From: JAEUQQ01 sp963697285
GTDB taxonomy: Bacteria > Acidobacteriota > Vicinamibacteria > Vicinamibacterales > JAFNAJ01
NCBI GenBank assembly: GCA_963697285.1
Contig: CAVONI010000011.1
Location: forward strand, 434,001 to 498,000
Length of the DNA stretch: 64,000 nucleotides
Direction: 5' to 3'
Shown here: positions 21,631-31,284 of the stretch, piece by piece
Numbering within the stretch: position 1 is the stretch's first letter
Layout: each line of letters opens with the position of its first letter
The notes under the pieces: generated by a model
What the model was told of the DNA's origin: nothing
The model's input: only the letters and a program-made list of their open reading frames with translations
Databases searched by the model: none
Made by a program: the position numbers and the translations under genes

Positions 21631-23319
21631 ATGACCGACACCTTGGCTTCGCCCGACCCGACCGCCCCGGCCCTCGAGATCGTTCCGCTGGGAGGCCTGC
21701 GCGAGTTCGGGATGAACATGATGCTCATCAGCTACGGCGAAACCACCATCGTCGTCGATGCGGGCGTCATGTTCCCCGACGCCGAGCTGCCGGGCGTGGA
21801 CCTCATCGTCCCCGACCTGAGTTACCTGACCGACCGCGGGCGGAAGGTGCAGGCGCTCGTCCTGACGCACGGACACGAAGACCACATCGGCGGCGTGCCC
21901 TACGTCTGGCCCCACATCGACGGCCCGGTCTACGGGACGGCGCTGACGCTCGCCATGATCGAGCGCAAGCTCGAGGAACACGGCATCGACGGCCGCAAGC
22001 AGTTGACCCGCGTCAAGCCGCGCGATCGCGTGGTGGTCGGCGACTTCGAGATCGAGTTCCTGCGCGTCACGCACAGCATGCCCGACTGCGTGGCGCTGGC
22101 CATTCACACGCCGGTGGGCACGATCATCCACACGGGCGATTTCAAGATCGACCAGACCCCGCTCGACGGTGAGCACTTCGACCTGCATCGGTTCGCTGAA
22201 CTCGGCTCACGCGGCGTCCTCGCGCTGCTCGCCGACTCGACCAACGTCGACCGGAAGGGTTTCAGCGGGTCTGAACGCGACGTGGTGCCCGCGTTCGAGG
22301 AGATCTTCACCGGGTGCCGCGGCAAGCTGGTCGTCGCGTTGTTCTCGTCGAGCCTGCACCGCATCCAGGTCCTGGTTGACCTGGCCGAACAGTTCGATCG
22401 CAAGGTCGCGTTCGTGGGACGTGGCGTCATCGAGAACACCGAGATCGCGCAGCGGCTGGGATTGCTCGACGTGCCGACGGGCCTGCAGATCCGCGAGAGC
22501 GACGTGCGCAGCTTCCCGGCGGGCGACGTGCTGGTCGTGTCGACTGGCTCGCAGGGCGAGCCGATGGCGGCGCTGTCGCGAATCGCGATCGACGACCACC
22601 GGCACGTCAAGCTCGACGACGACGATACCGTGGTCTTCTCGGCGCGATCGATCCCGGGCAACGAGAAGCAGATCGGCCGCGTGATGAACCACATCGCGCA
22701 CCGGGGGGCCGAGATCATCCACGAGGGCCTCAAGCACGTGCACGTCTCGGGACATGGGAGCGCCGAGGAACTGAAGCTGATGATCTCGCTGGTGCGGCCC
22801 AGGTTCTTCATCCCGATTCACGGCGAGTACCGGCAGTTGTCGCAGCACGCGCGCATCGCCACCCAGGTGACCAACGGGGAGACCGAGGTCGTGCTGATCG
22901 CCGACGGCGACATCGTGCGGCTCGACCAGCGCTCGGCGCGCGTCGTGGGCAAGGCGCCGTGCGGCAGGGTGCTGATCGACGGCAGCCGGATCGGCGAAGT
23001 CGCCGACGAGGTCATGCGCGATCGCCGTCACCTGTCGAACGACGGGCTCGTCATGCCCGTGGTGGCCATCAACCAGCAGACCGGCATGATCGAGGGCGTG
23101 CCCGACATCATCACGCGCGGATTCGTGATCGACGACCGCACCGCGTCGCTGGTGAAGGAGGCGGGCGCGATCGTGACCGAGATCATCGAGGGCGCCAGCG
23201 TCGAGGAACGGACCGATATCGGCTTGATCAAGGAGCGCCTGCGCGTCGACCTGCAGCGGGCGGTGCGGAAGCGGTCAGGACGCCGGCCGCTGGTGCTTCC
23301 GGTGGTGATGGAGATCTGA
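21631..23319 (+). CDS. rnj: Ribonuclease J
   Basis: Metallo-beta-lactamase/beta-CASP RNase with 5'-exonuclease and endonuclease activity in mRNA decay. The 562-residue product has the metal motif LTHGHEDHIGGVPYVWP, IIHTGDFKIDQTP, LLADSTNVDRKGFSGSE, the beta-CASP part ending in HVHVSGHGSAEELKLMI, RPRFFIPIHGEYRQL, and a C-terminal oligomerisation domain from RSARVVGKAPCGRV. All metal-binding residues are present. ftsK follows one base after the stop. Confidence 0.94.
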   Translation: MTDTLASPDPTAPALEIVPLGGLREFGMNMMLISYGETTIVVDAGVMFPDAELPGVDLIVPDLSYLTDRGRKVQALVLTHGHEDHIGGVPYVWPHIDGPVYGTALTLAMIERKLEEHGIDGRKQLTRVKPRDRVVVGDFEIEFLRVTHSMPDCVALAIHTPVGTIIHTGDFKIDQTPLDGEHFDLHRFAELGSRGVLALLADSTNVDRKGFSGSERDVVPAFEEIFTGCRGKLVVALFSSSLHRIQVLVDLAEQFDRKVAFVGRGVIENTEIAQRLGLLDVPTGLQIRESDVRSFPAGDVLVVSTGSQGEPMAALSRIAIDDHRHVKLDDDDTVVFSARSIPGNEKQIGRVMNHIAHRGAEIIHEGLKHVHVSGHGSAEELKLMISLVRPRFFIPIHGEYRQLSQHARIATQVTNGETEVVLIADGDIVRLDQRSARVVGKAPCGRVLIDGSRIGEVADEVMRDRRHLSNDGLVMPVVAINQQTGMIEGVPDIITRGFVIDDRTASLVKEAGAIVTEIIEGASVEERTDIGLIKERLRVDLQRAVRKRSGRRPLVLPVVMEI

Positions 23320-23320
23320 G

Positions 23321-25666
23321 ATGGCTGCGACTTCTGCCCTCTCGCGCAGGACCAGCGAAGTCCTCGGCGTGGCCTTGTTTGCCTCGTCGCTGCTGTGGAT
23401 CGTGTCGTTGGCGAGTTACGCGCCGTCCGATCCGGTGTGGTTCCTGAACTCGACCTCCTCGCTCGCGCCCGAGAACTTCATCGGGCCCGTGGGCGCCTTC
23501 CTCGCCGAGGTCTCCCTCCAGTTGTTCGGCTACTGCGCGTTCATGCTGCCGGCGGTGCTCGTCGTGCTCGGGTGGCACTACTTCTGGTGCAAGGACATCG
23601 ACGCCGGGTACACGAAGTTGCTCGGCGCGCTGCTGCTCTTCGCGTGCCTCTCGTCGTTCCTCGCGCTGGCGGTCGACAGCGTCGACATCGGCGGCAAGCT
23701 CATGCCGGCCGGTGGCGTGGTCGGGCGCTGGATGGCGCTCGGGCTCACCGCCTCGCTGAACCGCGCGGGGTCGATCATCCTCATCCTCACGCTCTTCTCG
23801 TTCTCGCTGGTGATGCTGACGCAGTTGTCGCTGGGCCGCGTGGCGACGTCTGCCGGCCACCAGGCGCAGGCGCGAACGGCGGCGACCGTCGAGCGCGTGC
23901 GCCTGTGGCATGAAGGTCGCCGGCGCCAGAAGGAACGTGAGGGGGTCATCAAGAAGCACCTGCAGAACGCCCAGCCCGAAGTGGCGCAGAAGGCCGCCGA
24001 GGCGTCGCAGCGCCCCGTCCTCCGTCCGGTTGCCGACAAGCGCGCCAAGGCGGCCCAGGCGCCCGACGCCGACCCTGGCGCCGACGGTCGGCGGCCAATC
24101 GTTCCCCTCCGGCGCGAGCCACCCAGGGTGTCGGCGCCGCCCCTGCCGCTCGACGCCGAGGTGTCGGGGAAGGCGCCGGCCGAGCGCAAGCGCGGAGAGT
24201 TCACGCTGCCACCGCTCACGTTGCTCGACCCGGCGCGGACCGAGCACCAGATCGACGAGCGCGAGTTGATGGAAGCCGCGCGGCACCTCGAAGAGAAGTG
24301 TCGTGAGTTCTCGGTCGAGGGCACGGTCTCGCAGATTCATCCGGGGCCCGTGGTCACGACGTTCGAGTTCAAGCCCGACGCAGGCGTGAAGTACTCGAAG
24401 ATCACCGGCCTGGCCGACGACCTCTCGCTGGCCATGCAGGCCGAGTCGGTGCTGATCGACCGCATCCCCGGCAAGTCGACCGTCGGGATCCAGATTCCGA
24501 ACACGAACCGCGAGACGATTTCGCTGCGCCAGTTGCTCGAGTCGGAGGTCTATCGGCGCTCGACCTCGAAGCTCCCGTTGACGCTGGGCAAGAACATCCA
24601 TGGTGAGCCCTACATCGCCGACCTCGCGGCGATGCCACACCTGCTGATCGCGGGCTCCACCGGCACGGGCAAGTCGGTCGGCCTCAACGCGATGCTCACG
24701 AGCATCCTGTATCGCGCCACGCCCGACGAACTCCGCCTGATCATGATCGATCCCAAGCGGCTCGAGTTGGGGATGTACGAAGACATCCCCCACCTGCTGG
24801 CCCCGGTGGTCGTCGACCCGAAGCTCGCCGCCAACGCGCTCCGCTGGGCCGTGCGCGAGATGGAGGAGCGGTACAAGACGCTGGCCAAGCAGGGCGTCCG
24901 CAACATCGAGCAGTACAACCGCAACCTGAAGGCGATGCTCGACGAAGGCGGCCCGCAGGCGCTGGCCGACGCCGGGGAGAACGGCACACCGCTTCGACTC
25001 CTCCCGTTCATCGTCGTCGTGATCGACGAGTTGGCCGACCTGATGATGGTCGCGGGGAACGAAGTCGAAGAGTCGATCTGCCGTCTCGCGCAGATGGCGC
25101 GCGCGGTCGGCATCCACCTGATCCTGGCCACGCAGCGGCCGTCCGTCGACGTCATCACGGGCCTCATCAAGGCCAACCTTCCGGCGCGGATCTCGTTCCG
25201 CGTGTCATCGAAGACCGACTCGCGCACGATTCTCGACTGCAACGGTGCCGAGCAACTGCTCGGGCGCGGCGACATGCTGTTCCTGGCACCGGCAACCTCG
25301 CGCGTCGTCCGCGTGCACGGGCCGTACATCTCCGAGCAGGAGTCAGCCCGCCTGGCCTCGTTCCTCAAGAAGCAGGGCAAGCCCATCTACAACAACGCCG
25401 TGACCGAGGAGGAACGGACCGCCGCCGAAGGCGTCGAGTTCGAGAAGGACGAACTGTACGACGAGGCAGCGCGCATCATCGTCCAGAGCAGCCAGGCGTC
25501 GATTTCGTACCTGCAGCGACGCCTCCGGATCGGCTTCAGCCGAGCCGCGCGCCTCGTCGACATGATGGAGGCCGAAGGCCTGGTGTCGCCCGGAGCCGGC
25601 GGCAAGCCGCGCGAGGTGCTGGTGCCCAAGGACTACTTCGAAGAGGTCGACGCGCAGGTCCGCTGA
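23321..25666 (+). CDS. ftsK: DNA translocase FtsK/SpoIIIE
   Basis: Septal DNA pump that clears chromosomes from the closing division septum. The 781-residue product has four N-terminal membrane helices (about 20-185), a charged Pro/Ala linker (to about 290), the alpha and beta motor domains with Walker A AGSTGTGKSVGLNAML, Walker B FIVVVIDELADLMM, and QRPSVDVITGLIKANLPARI, and a C-terminal gamma winged-helix (SISYLQRRLRIGFSRAARLVDMME) that reads polar DNA motifs. Shorter linker than E. coli FtsK, like SpoIIIE. It starts one base after rnj. Confidence 0.94.
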   Translation: MAATSALSRRTSEVLGVALFASSLLWIVSLASYAPSDPVWFLNSTSSLAPENFIGPVGAFLAEVSLQLFGYCAFMLPAVLVVLGWHYFWCKDIDAGYTKLLGALLLFACLSSFLALAVDSVDIGGKLMPAGGVVGRWMALGLTASLNRAGSIILILTLFSFSLVMLTQLSLGRVATSAGHQAQARTAATVERVRLWHEGRRRQKEREGVIKKHLQNAQPEVAQKAAEASQRPVLRPVADKRAKAAQAPDADPGADGRRPIVPLRREPPRVSAPPLPLDAEVSGKAPAERKRGEFTLPPLTLLDPARTEHQIDERELMEAARHLEEKCREFSVEGTVSQIHPGPVVTTFEFKPDAGVKYSKITGLADDLSLAMQAESVLIDRIPGKSTVGIQIPNTNRETISLRQLLESEVYRRSTSKLPLTLGKNIHGEPYIADLAAMPHLLIAGSTGTGKSVGLNAMLTSILYRATPDELRLIMIDPKRLELGMYEDIPHLLAPVVVDPKLAANALRWAVREMEERYKTLAKQGVRNIEQYNRNLKAMLDEGGPQALADAGENGTPLRLLPFIVVVIDELADLMMVAGNEVEESICRLAQMARAVGIHLILATQRPSVDVITGLIKANLPARISFRVSSKTDSRTILDCNGAEQLLGRGDMLFLAPATSRVVRVHGPYISEQESARLASFLKKQGKPIYNNAVTEEERTAAEGVEFEKDELYDEAARIIVQSSQASISYLQRRLRIGFSRAARLVDMMEAEGLVSPGAGGKPREVLVPKDYFEEVDAQVR

Positions 25667-25689
25667 CCGCGCGCCACGAGGCAGTGCCC

Positions 25690-27672
25690 ATGCGAATCGC
25701 CAGGCTTCTGCTCGCCCTGTCATGCAGTCTTGCCGTTGCTGGCACGGCCTCGGCGCAGACTGCCCCGCGACGGGCGTACGAGGCGCTTCGCGCGAAGGAG
25801 CTCGCCCTTGCGGCAGCGCCGACCCCGCCACTCGAGAAGCTGCGGAAGCAGGTCACCGCGTGGGAAGGGTTTGTGCGTCGCTACCCGGTCAGCGGATACG
25901 CCGACGATGCGTTGTGGGCGGCGGCAGAACTGGCGACGCGCGTCAGCGAGCGATCGAATGCCGACGCCGACCGCCGGCTCGCTGCACAGTACTTCCGCTG
26001 GCTCGCGCGTGAGTACCCTGCCAGCGACAAGGTCAAGCCGGCGCTGACTCGCGCCGCTGCGCTCGAACCGGGCGTGCAGGGCGGCGTGCCTCCACGCACG
26101 AGCCAGACCGTGCGCACCGCTGATGCTGCCGGTTCACCTCCTGCCTCGTCCAACCGTGCCACCGCAACGCGGGGAGTGCTCCCGCCGCCTCCGCCGGTGG
26201 CAGCGCCGGCCCGTCCGTCCACCACGACCGACACGCCCTCTCCCGTCGGACCGTCGGCCACCCTCAAGGACGTCCGGCGCGCGATTCTGCCCGAACTGGT
26301 CAGGGTCACCATCGAACTCGACGACGAGGTCTCGTTTACGCACGAACGCATTGAGGGCCCTGCGCGCGTGTACTTCGACATCAAGAACGCAGGCGCCGTG
26401 CCGACACTGCAGGACCGCGTCCTGTCGTTCGGCGACGATGTGGTGAAGCACATCCGGATCGGCCGCCATCCGAATCGTACGACTCGCGTGGTGCTCGACC
26501 TCGACGGCGTGAGCCGCTATTCCGTCTTCACGCTGTACGCGCCGTATCGCATCGTCGTCGATCTGGAGCGGGCCAGGGGCCCACGGGCGGTCAGCCCGGA
26601 TGTCACGAGCCCGACGCTCGTCGAGGACTGGAGCGAGACCTCGCCGGCGGCCGGCGCCAGAACTGCCGCGGTGCTCGCACCGACCACGGCGTCACCGCCC
26701 CGGCCGCGTGCCGCAGACGTGGCGGCGGCAGCGCCCCCCGTGGTCGATGCCATTCCGCTCAAGTCGACCTCCACGAGCCCGCACCTCGATCCGCCGCCGA
26801 TGCTCGCCGTCGCCAACGAACCCACCGGCAGCCCGGTGAGCGCGCCGGCGCCTGCCGGTCAATCACGCTCCGTCGTTGCCGCGACCAGGCCGGAGCCGAA
26901 GCCGCCGGCAGTGGCGGCGCCGACCGCCCCGGCGGCAAACGCGACCGGAGGGTTCTCGCTGGCACGTCAACTGGGCCTGGGCGTGTCGCGCGTCGTCATC
27001 GACCCGGGACACGGGGGGCACGACCCCGGTGCGTTGGGCAAGCGCGTGAACGAAGCAGACCTCGTGCTCGACATCGCGCTGCGACTCGAGAAGCTGCTCA
27101 CCAAGGCCGGCATCGAGGTGGTGATGACCCGCCGGACCGATGTCTTCATTCCGCTCGAGGAACGCACGGCCATTGCCAATCGCACCGGCGCCGACCTCTT
27201 CCTGTCGATCCACGCCAACGCGAGCCGCAACGTCAAGGCGAATGGCGTCGAGACGTACTTCCTCAACTTCGCGTCGAACCCCGAGGCCGAGGCCGTCGCC
27301 GCACGCGAGAACTCCGCCTCGGGACAGAGCATGCACACCCTGCCCGACATCGTCAGGGCCATTGCGCTGAACAACAAGCTCGACGAATCGCGCGACTTCG
27401 CCCGCCTGGTGCAGGAGTCGATGGTGAGCAAGCTGCGGAAACAGAACAAGCAGGTGCGCGACCTGGGCGTGAAGCAGGCGCCGTTCGTCGTGCTGATCGG
27501 CGCCGGGATGCCGAGCGTGCTGGCCGAAATCGCCTTCGTCACGCACCCACAGGAGGGACAGCTGCTGCGGACGACCGCCTACCGGCAGCACGTCGCCGAC
27601 GCGTTGCACGATGCCGTCAACCGGTATGTCAAGTCGCTCAAGGCGGTTGGCACCGTCGCGTCGCAGGACTGA
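25690..27672 (+). CDS. amiC: N-acetylmuramoyl-L-alanine amidase with AMIN domain
   Basis: Periplasmic peptidoglycan amidase cleaving the muramic acid-L-alanine bond, probably at division. The roughly 660-residue product has a signal peptide (LLLALSCSLAVAGTASAQ), a TPR-like helical segment, a first Pro/Ala linker, an AMIN domain (about 200-300, with LPELVRVTIELDDEVSFTHE), a long Ala/Pro linker, and an Amidase_3 catalytic domain beginning RVVIDPGHGGHDPGALG, with the later glutamate in PSVLAEIAFVTHP. A GTG at 25684 is an alternative start. AmiC is the closest named relative by domain order; the gene follows ftsK by 23 bases. Confidence 0.85.
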   Translation: MRIARLLLALSCSLAVAGTASAQTAPRRAYEALRAKELALAAAPTPPLEKLRKQVTAWEGFVRRYPVSGYADDALWAAAELATRVSERSNADADRRLAAQYFRWLAREYPASDKVKPALTRAAALEPGVQGGVPPRTSQTVRTADAAGSPPASSNRATATRGVLPPPPPVAAPARPSTTTDTPSPVGPSATLKDVRRAILPELVRVTIELDDEVSFTHERIEGPARVYFDIKNAGAVPTLQDRVLSFGDDVVKHIRIGRHPNRTTRVVLDLDGVSRYSVFTLYAPYRIVVDLERARGPRAVSPDVTSPTLVEDWSETSPAAGARTAAVLAPTTASPPRPRAADVAAAAPPVVDAIPLKSTSTSPHLDPPPMLAVANEPTGSPVSAPAPAGQSRSVVAATRPEPKPPAVAAPTAPAANATGGFSLARQLGLGVSRVVIDPGHGGHDPGALGKRVNEADLVLDIALRLEKLLTKAGIEVVMTRRTDVFIPLEERTAIANRTGADLFLSIHANASRNVKANGVETYFLNFASNPEAEAVAARENSASGQSMHTLPDIVRAIALNNKLDESRDFARLVQESMVSKLRKQNKQVRDLGVKQAPFVVLIGAGMPSVLAEIAFVTHPQEGQLLRTTAYRQHVADALHDAVNRYVKSLKAVGTVASQD

Positions 27673-27678
27673 TAGAAT
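27673..27678 (+). promoter_or_regulatory. -10 box TAGAAT directly before a small membrane protein gene
   Basis: TAGAAT ends six bases before the ATG at 27685 and overlaps the amidase stop codon. No ribosome-binding site is visible in the gap. Candidate leaderless promoter. Confidence 0.45.
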
Positions 27679-27684
27679 CGACGT

Positions 27685-27939
27685 ATGCAACCGTCGGATT
27701 CGACCTCCACGTCGGTGACGGTGGTCGAAGTGGTGCCGCCGCCCACACCCGAGACCACGGTTCCCGACATCCTCATCGGCTCACTGAGTCTCGTCGGGAT
27801 TGCCCTGGTGGCCGCCATCATCATCGGTGCGGTGACCGGCGGCATCCTCATCGGGTTCAAGCGGTTGTTCCCGTCGAATGCGTTCAACGGGCAGAGCGCC
27901 GACGAGTCGGCCCTTCACCTGACACCGCCGCCGCGGTAG
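27685..27939 (+). CDS. Small single-pass membrane protein
   Basis: An 84-residue protein not recognised. A Thr/Pro-rich N-terminus is followed by one strong membrane helix (about 29-53, ILIGSLSLVGIALVAAIIIG then AVTGGILIG) and a short charged tail. Codon use and the upstream -10 box support a real gene. It is convergent with pepA. Function unknown. Confidence 0.6.
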   Translation: MQPSDSTSTSVTVVEVVPPPTPETTVPDILIGSLSLVGIALVAAIIIGAVTGGILIGFKRLFPSNAFNGQSADESALHLTPPPR

Positions 27940-27960
27940 CGCAGTCCCGCGGTTTCGCGC

Positions 27961-29445
27961 CTACCAGGGTTGGGCGCGCGTTGCCAACTCTGCCAGGGTT
28001 CGAGTCGCGACGCCGGTCGGCCCTTTCGGCATCCAGGGCTTCGGCTCGTCGGCCCACGCCGTTCCGGCGACATCGAGGTGTGCCCACGGCTTCCCACCCG
28101 TGAACTCCCTCAGGAAGGCCGCCGCCGTGGCGGCACCGCCTGCCCTCCCGCTGGCGTTCACGAGGTCGGCGATGTCACTCTTCATCGCCTCGAGGTAGTC
28201 GTCGTCGACGGGCATCGGCCACAGGCGGTCGCCGGCGGCGTTGCTGCTGGCCTGCACCGTGTCGCACCACGTGGCCGGTGTGGCGAACAGGCCCGACATC
28301 GTCCGCCCCAGCGCGATCACGCACGCACCGGTCAGTGTCGCGACGTCGACCAGGTGCGTCGCGCCGCGTTCCTGCGCATACCAGAGGGCGTCGCCCAGCA
28401 CGAGGCGTCCTTCCGCATCGGTGTTGTTGATCTCCACCGTCTTCCCACCGGCCCCGCGCAGGACGTCGCCGGGCCTGATTGCCCTGCCGTCGGGCATGTT
28501 CTCGGCCGAGGCAATCACGCCGATCACGCGGATCGGAGATCCCAGCAGGCCGACGGCTCGCATCGCGCCCACCACTGCCGCCGCACCGCACATGTCGTAC
28601 TTCATGCGGTCCATGCTCTCGGCGGGCTTGATCGAGATGCCGCCGGCGTCGAACGTAATCCCCTTGCCGACCAGGCCCAGCACTGGGGCGTCGGGAGCGA
28701 CATCCGGTGGCGTGTACTCGATCAGGATCAGGCGCGGCGGCTCGGCCGAACCGCGACCCACACCGCTCAGCAACCCCATGCCGAGCCGATCGATCTCGAG
28801 CTCGTCGAGCACCGTGACCGCAAGCCCGGCTTCTTCGCAGATGCGGCGAGCCTCGTCGGCGAGCACGCGAGGCGGGAGCGCGTTGCCCGGCTCGTTGCCG
28901 AGGGCACGGGCGATGTTCGTCGATTCTCCCATCACGACGCCGCGAGCAAGGGCAGCAGCGTCAGGCGTGACGCCTCGTGCGGGCAACAGCGTCACGGCCT
29001 TGAGGTCGGCAACCTCTCGCGGCGTCGACTTGTAGGCATCCACGTCGAAGGCTGCCAGCGACAGGCCCTCGCCGAGCGCCTGCTGGCACGCCGCTGAGGC
29101 GAATTCCGCCCTGACGATGTAGGCCGGCGTTGATGCCCCGCGCTGCCTGGCAGCGAGCGCCGCAGCAGTCGCGTGCTTGCGTGCCCGGTCGGGCGAGGCA
29201 TCCGCTCGCTTGCCCAGTCCCACCGTCAGCACGCGGGCGGGAGCTTGCTGCCGCGAGAACCCCACGACTTCCCAGGGCTTGCCCTTCAGCTCTCCACGCT
29301 GCTGCGCGGCCACAATGAAGCCGGAGGTGACGGCGTCGAGGTCGAGATCCTCGAGCCGCTCGTCTTCGAAGACCGGGACCAGGAGCAGATCAGCCGAATC
29401 GGACGATCCGGTGAAACCAATGAGCGGCTGCGAGGGGATGCGCAT
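27961..29445 (-). CDS. pepA: Leucyl aminopeptidase PepA
   Basis: Two-metal M17 aminopeptidase, a cytoplasmic hexamer that removes N-terminal residues from peptides. The 494-residue product has an N-terminal macrodomain-like half and a catalytic C-terminal half with VGKGITFDAGGISIKPAESMDRMKYDMCGAA split across the metal ligands, the signature NTDAEGRL, and SDIADLVNASGRAGGA. All metal ligands are present. The start has a perfect TATAAT nine bases upstream. Confidence 0.94.
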   Translation of the reverse strand: MRIPSQPLIGFTGSSDSADLLLVPVFEDERLEDLDLDAVTSGFIVAAQQRGELKGKPWEVVGFSRQQAPARVLTVGLGKRADASPDRARKHATAAALAARQRGASTPAYIVRAEFASAACQQALGEGLSLAAFDVDAYKSTPREVADLKAVTLLPARGVTPDAAALARGVVMGESTNIARALGNEPGNALPPRVLADEARRICEEAGLAVTVLDELEIDRLGMGLLSGVGRGSAEPPRLILIEYTPPDVAPDAPVLGLVGKGITFDAGGISIKPAESMDRMKYDMCGAAAVVGAMRAVGLLGSPIRVIGVIASAENMPDGRAIRPGDVLRGAGGKTVEINNTDAEGRLVLGDALWYAQERGATHLVDVATLTGACVIALGRTMSGLFATPATWCDTVQASSNAAGDRLWPMPVDDDYLEAMKSDIADLVNASGRAGGAATAAAFLREFTGGKPWAHLDVAGTAWADEPKPWMPKGPTGVATRTLAELATRAQPW

Positions 29446-29454
29446 AACCGGCGG

Positions 29455-29460
29455 ATTATA
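29455..29460 (-). promoter_or_regulatory. -10 box TATAAT directly before pepA
   Basis: On the minus strand TATAAT (29460 to 29455) ends nine bases before the pepA ATG at 29445. No ribosome-binding site lies between. A weak TTCACG at 29481-29486 is the only -35 candidate, at 20 bases. Another near-leaderless start. Confidence 0.5.
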
Positions 29461-29572
29461 ACCTCGTCAGTGGTGGATCCCGTGAAGCCGCCTGCTGCCA
29501 GGTGGACCCGGAGGTGCGGTGTTGCTACACTCGGGGCTATCCCGTTCGTCCCCCGTCATCACGAGGTGTTCC

Positions 29573-30001
29573 ATGCGTCGTCAGGCCCTGGCCGTGTCAC
29601 TGGCGCTGATCGTCGCGCCGTCCCTGCAGATCGCGCCGGGTGCGCAGAAGGCAAAAGAGGCGTCGCTCTCGCTCCGCGTGTCACCCCAGGTGTCGTTCTC
29701 GCCTGCGCGGGTCGTGGCGACCGGCGAACTCAAGGACGTCGACGAGACCAGCGCCGAGTTCTACTGCCCGGGCCTGGAGTGGGAATGGGGTGACGGCACC
29801 ACGTCCGAGGCCTCGTTCGACTGCGAACCGTTCGAGGCGGGGACCACCGAGATCAAGAAGCGGTTCACCAGCGAGCACACCTTCCAGAACGCCGGCCGCT
29901 TCCGGGTGCAGTTGCGGCTGAAGCGTCAGCGGAAGGTCATCCTCGCGGGCGCAGTGGTCGTGCAGGTAAGGCCTGGAGTCAGGGAAGGCTTCGGGTATTG
30001 A
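29573..30001 (+). CDS. Exported protein with a PKD-like beta domain
   Basis: A 142-residue secreted protein with a signal peptide (QALAVSLALIVAPSLQIAPG). The mature part reads like one PKD/immunoglobulin-type fold: LEWEWGDGTTSE is the WxxGDG motif of PKD domains and SEHTFQNAGRFRVQLRLK is the YxxxGxYxVxL strand. Two Cys flank the GDG segment and may form a disulfide. The start at 29573 has CGAGGTG upstream; TACACT at 29525-29530 is a possible -10. Function unknown. Confidence 0.65.
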   Translation: MRRQALAVSLALIVAPSLQIAPGAQKAKEASLSLRVSPQVSFSPARVVATGELKDVDETSAEFYCPGLEWEWGDGTTSEASFDCEPFEAGTTEIKKRFTSEHTFQNAGRFRVQLRLKRQRKVILAGAVVVQVRPGVREGFGY

Positions 30002-30040
30002 CGGCCCGACGGGGCGAGGCCTGGCTGGGCCGAAAGCCCG

Positions 30041-31233
30041 CTAGACCTCGACCGGCACGTGGGGCGTCGGCGGTGGCTCCGCCGGTGCGACGGGCGCGAT
30101 GACGCTGGCTGACGGGCCTTGCCGCCGCATCCACGTCAGCGCGAGCGTCCCGAGGCCGAACGTCCACGCGATCCATTCCACGAGGCCGCCCGCCAGGGCC
30201 ACGCCGATGGACCATCCGGGGAACGTCCCGGAACTGGCCCACGCCGCCCGGCTGATCACGGTGAGCGCAAAGATCGGGATCGCGCCGACGAGGACCGAGA
30301 GCACGATCGACGGGTCAGAGGCTCCGAACAGCCTCAGCACGCCGCGGCCCACCGCCGCGGTGGCGGCTGCGAACCCGACGCCCCATGCAAGGCCGACGAC
30401 GAGCGCCAGCAACGGCAGGAGCGGCAGCAGGGGGATACCGACGATCGAGATCAACAGGGTCACGCCAAGGCCGACGAACGCGATCGGGAGCAGCAACTCG
30501 GCTCCGACACCGGTGATGAAGGTTTCGCCCGGGCGAGTGTCGATGGTCTCGACCTGGCGCCTCAGGGCACTACCTGCGACGACCGCCACCAGGAGGGCGA
30601 GTACCAGCGTGATGGCGATTCGCACGCTGGCCCCGACGAACAGGACGTTTGCCAACCAGCGCCACGGCTGGCCCGGCGAGAACGTGAAGGGCTCACCGCG
30701 CCATCCACCGCCGGCATGCGTTCCTGGCCACCCGATGCTCACCTGGCTCGCCTTGCCGTAGATCCGCGCCGTGGGTGCCGTCTCGATGACGCCGCCGACC
30801 GCGGCAACGTCGCCACGCACGCTGGCGCCGTCATCGACACGCACCGACCCCATGACGGCCACGACGTCGCCGCGCACGTCGCCCTGGACGAGGACGTCGC
30901 CGAAGATCGCGACCACTTCATCTGCGCGTTCACCTGGTGGAACGACGATGGAGCCGCCGATCATGACCCGGCACCGCGATCCACCGATACGTGGACGCCG
31001 GAATGCGCGTGCCCGGCATTCCAGTCTTCGTCTGGTGCGTCGGGCGTCTGCTGCGGCTCAGTTGTCGTGGGTCCTGACGGGGCGGATGGCGTGGTGGGTT
31101 GCTGCGAGGCCTGGGCGGTGATGAACGAACCCGTGACGAGCCCGCTTCCGGCCCAGAAGACCATCGTGAAGAACAGTGATGCGCATGCGTGGAGCGTGCG
31201 GCGATCCGTCGCGGTCATGACTCTGACTCCCAT
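30041..31233 (-). CDS. Exported/membrane bactofilin-like protein, split by a stop at 30961
   Basis: Two frames lie end to end. The upstream 90-residue piece (30961-31233) has a signal sequence (ACASLFFTMVFWAGSGLVTG), a Pro/Thr-rich linker and stops right after VHVSVDRGAG. The downstream 307-residue piece (30041-30964) begins MIGGSIVVPPGERADEVVAI, goes through bactofilin-like beta repeats (GDVLVQGDVRGDVVAVMGSV), then four or more membrane helices. Related proteins carry signal, Pro linker, beta repeats and membrane part as one chain, so a missing base near 30965-30985 is likely. The ATGA overlap leaves two coupled genes as the alternative. Function unknown. Confidence 0.55.
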
Positions 31234-31284
31234 GTCGCACGGACGAGTCTCGGGGTGGTCAGGTTCCAGGTGCAGGACGAATTC

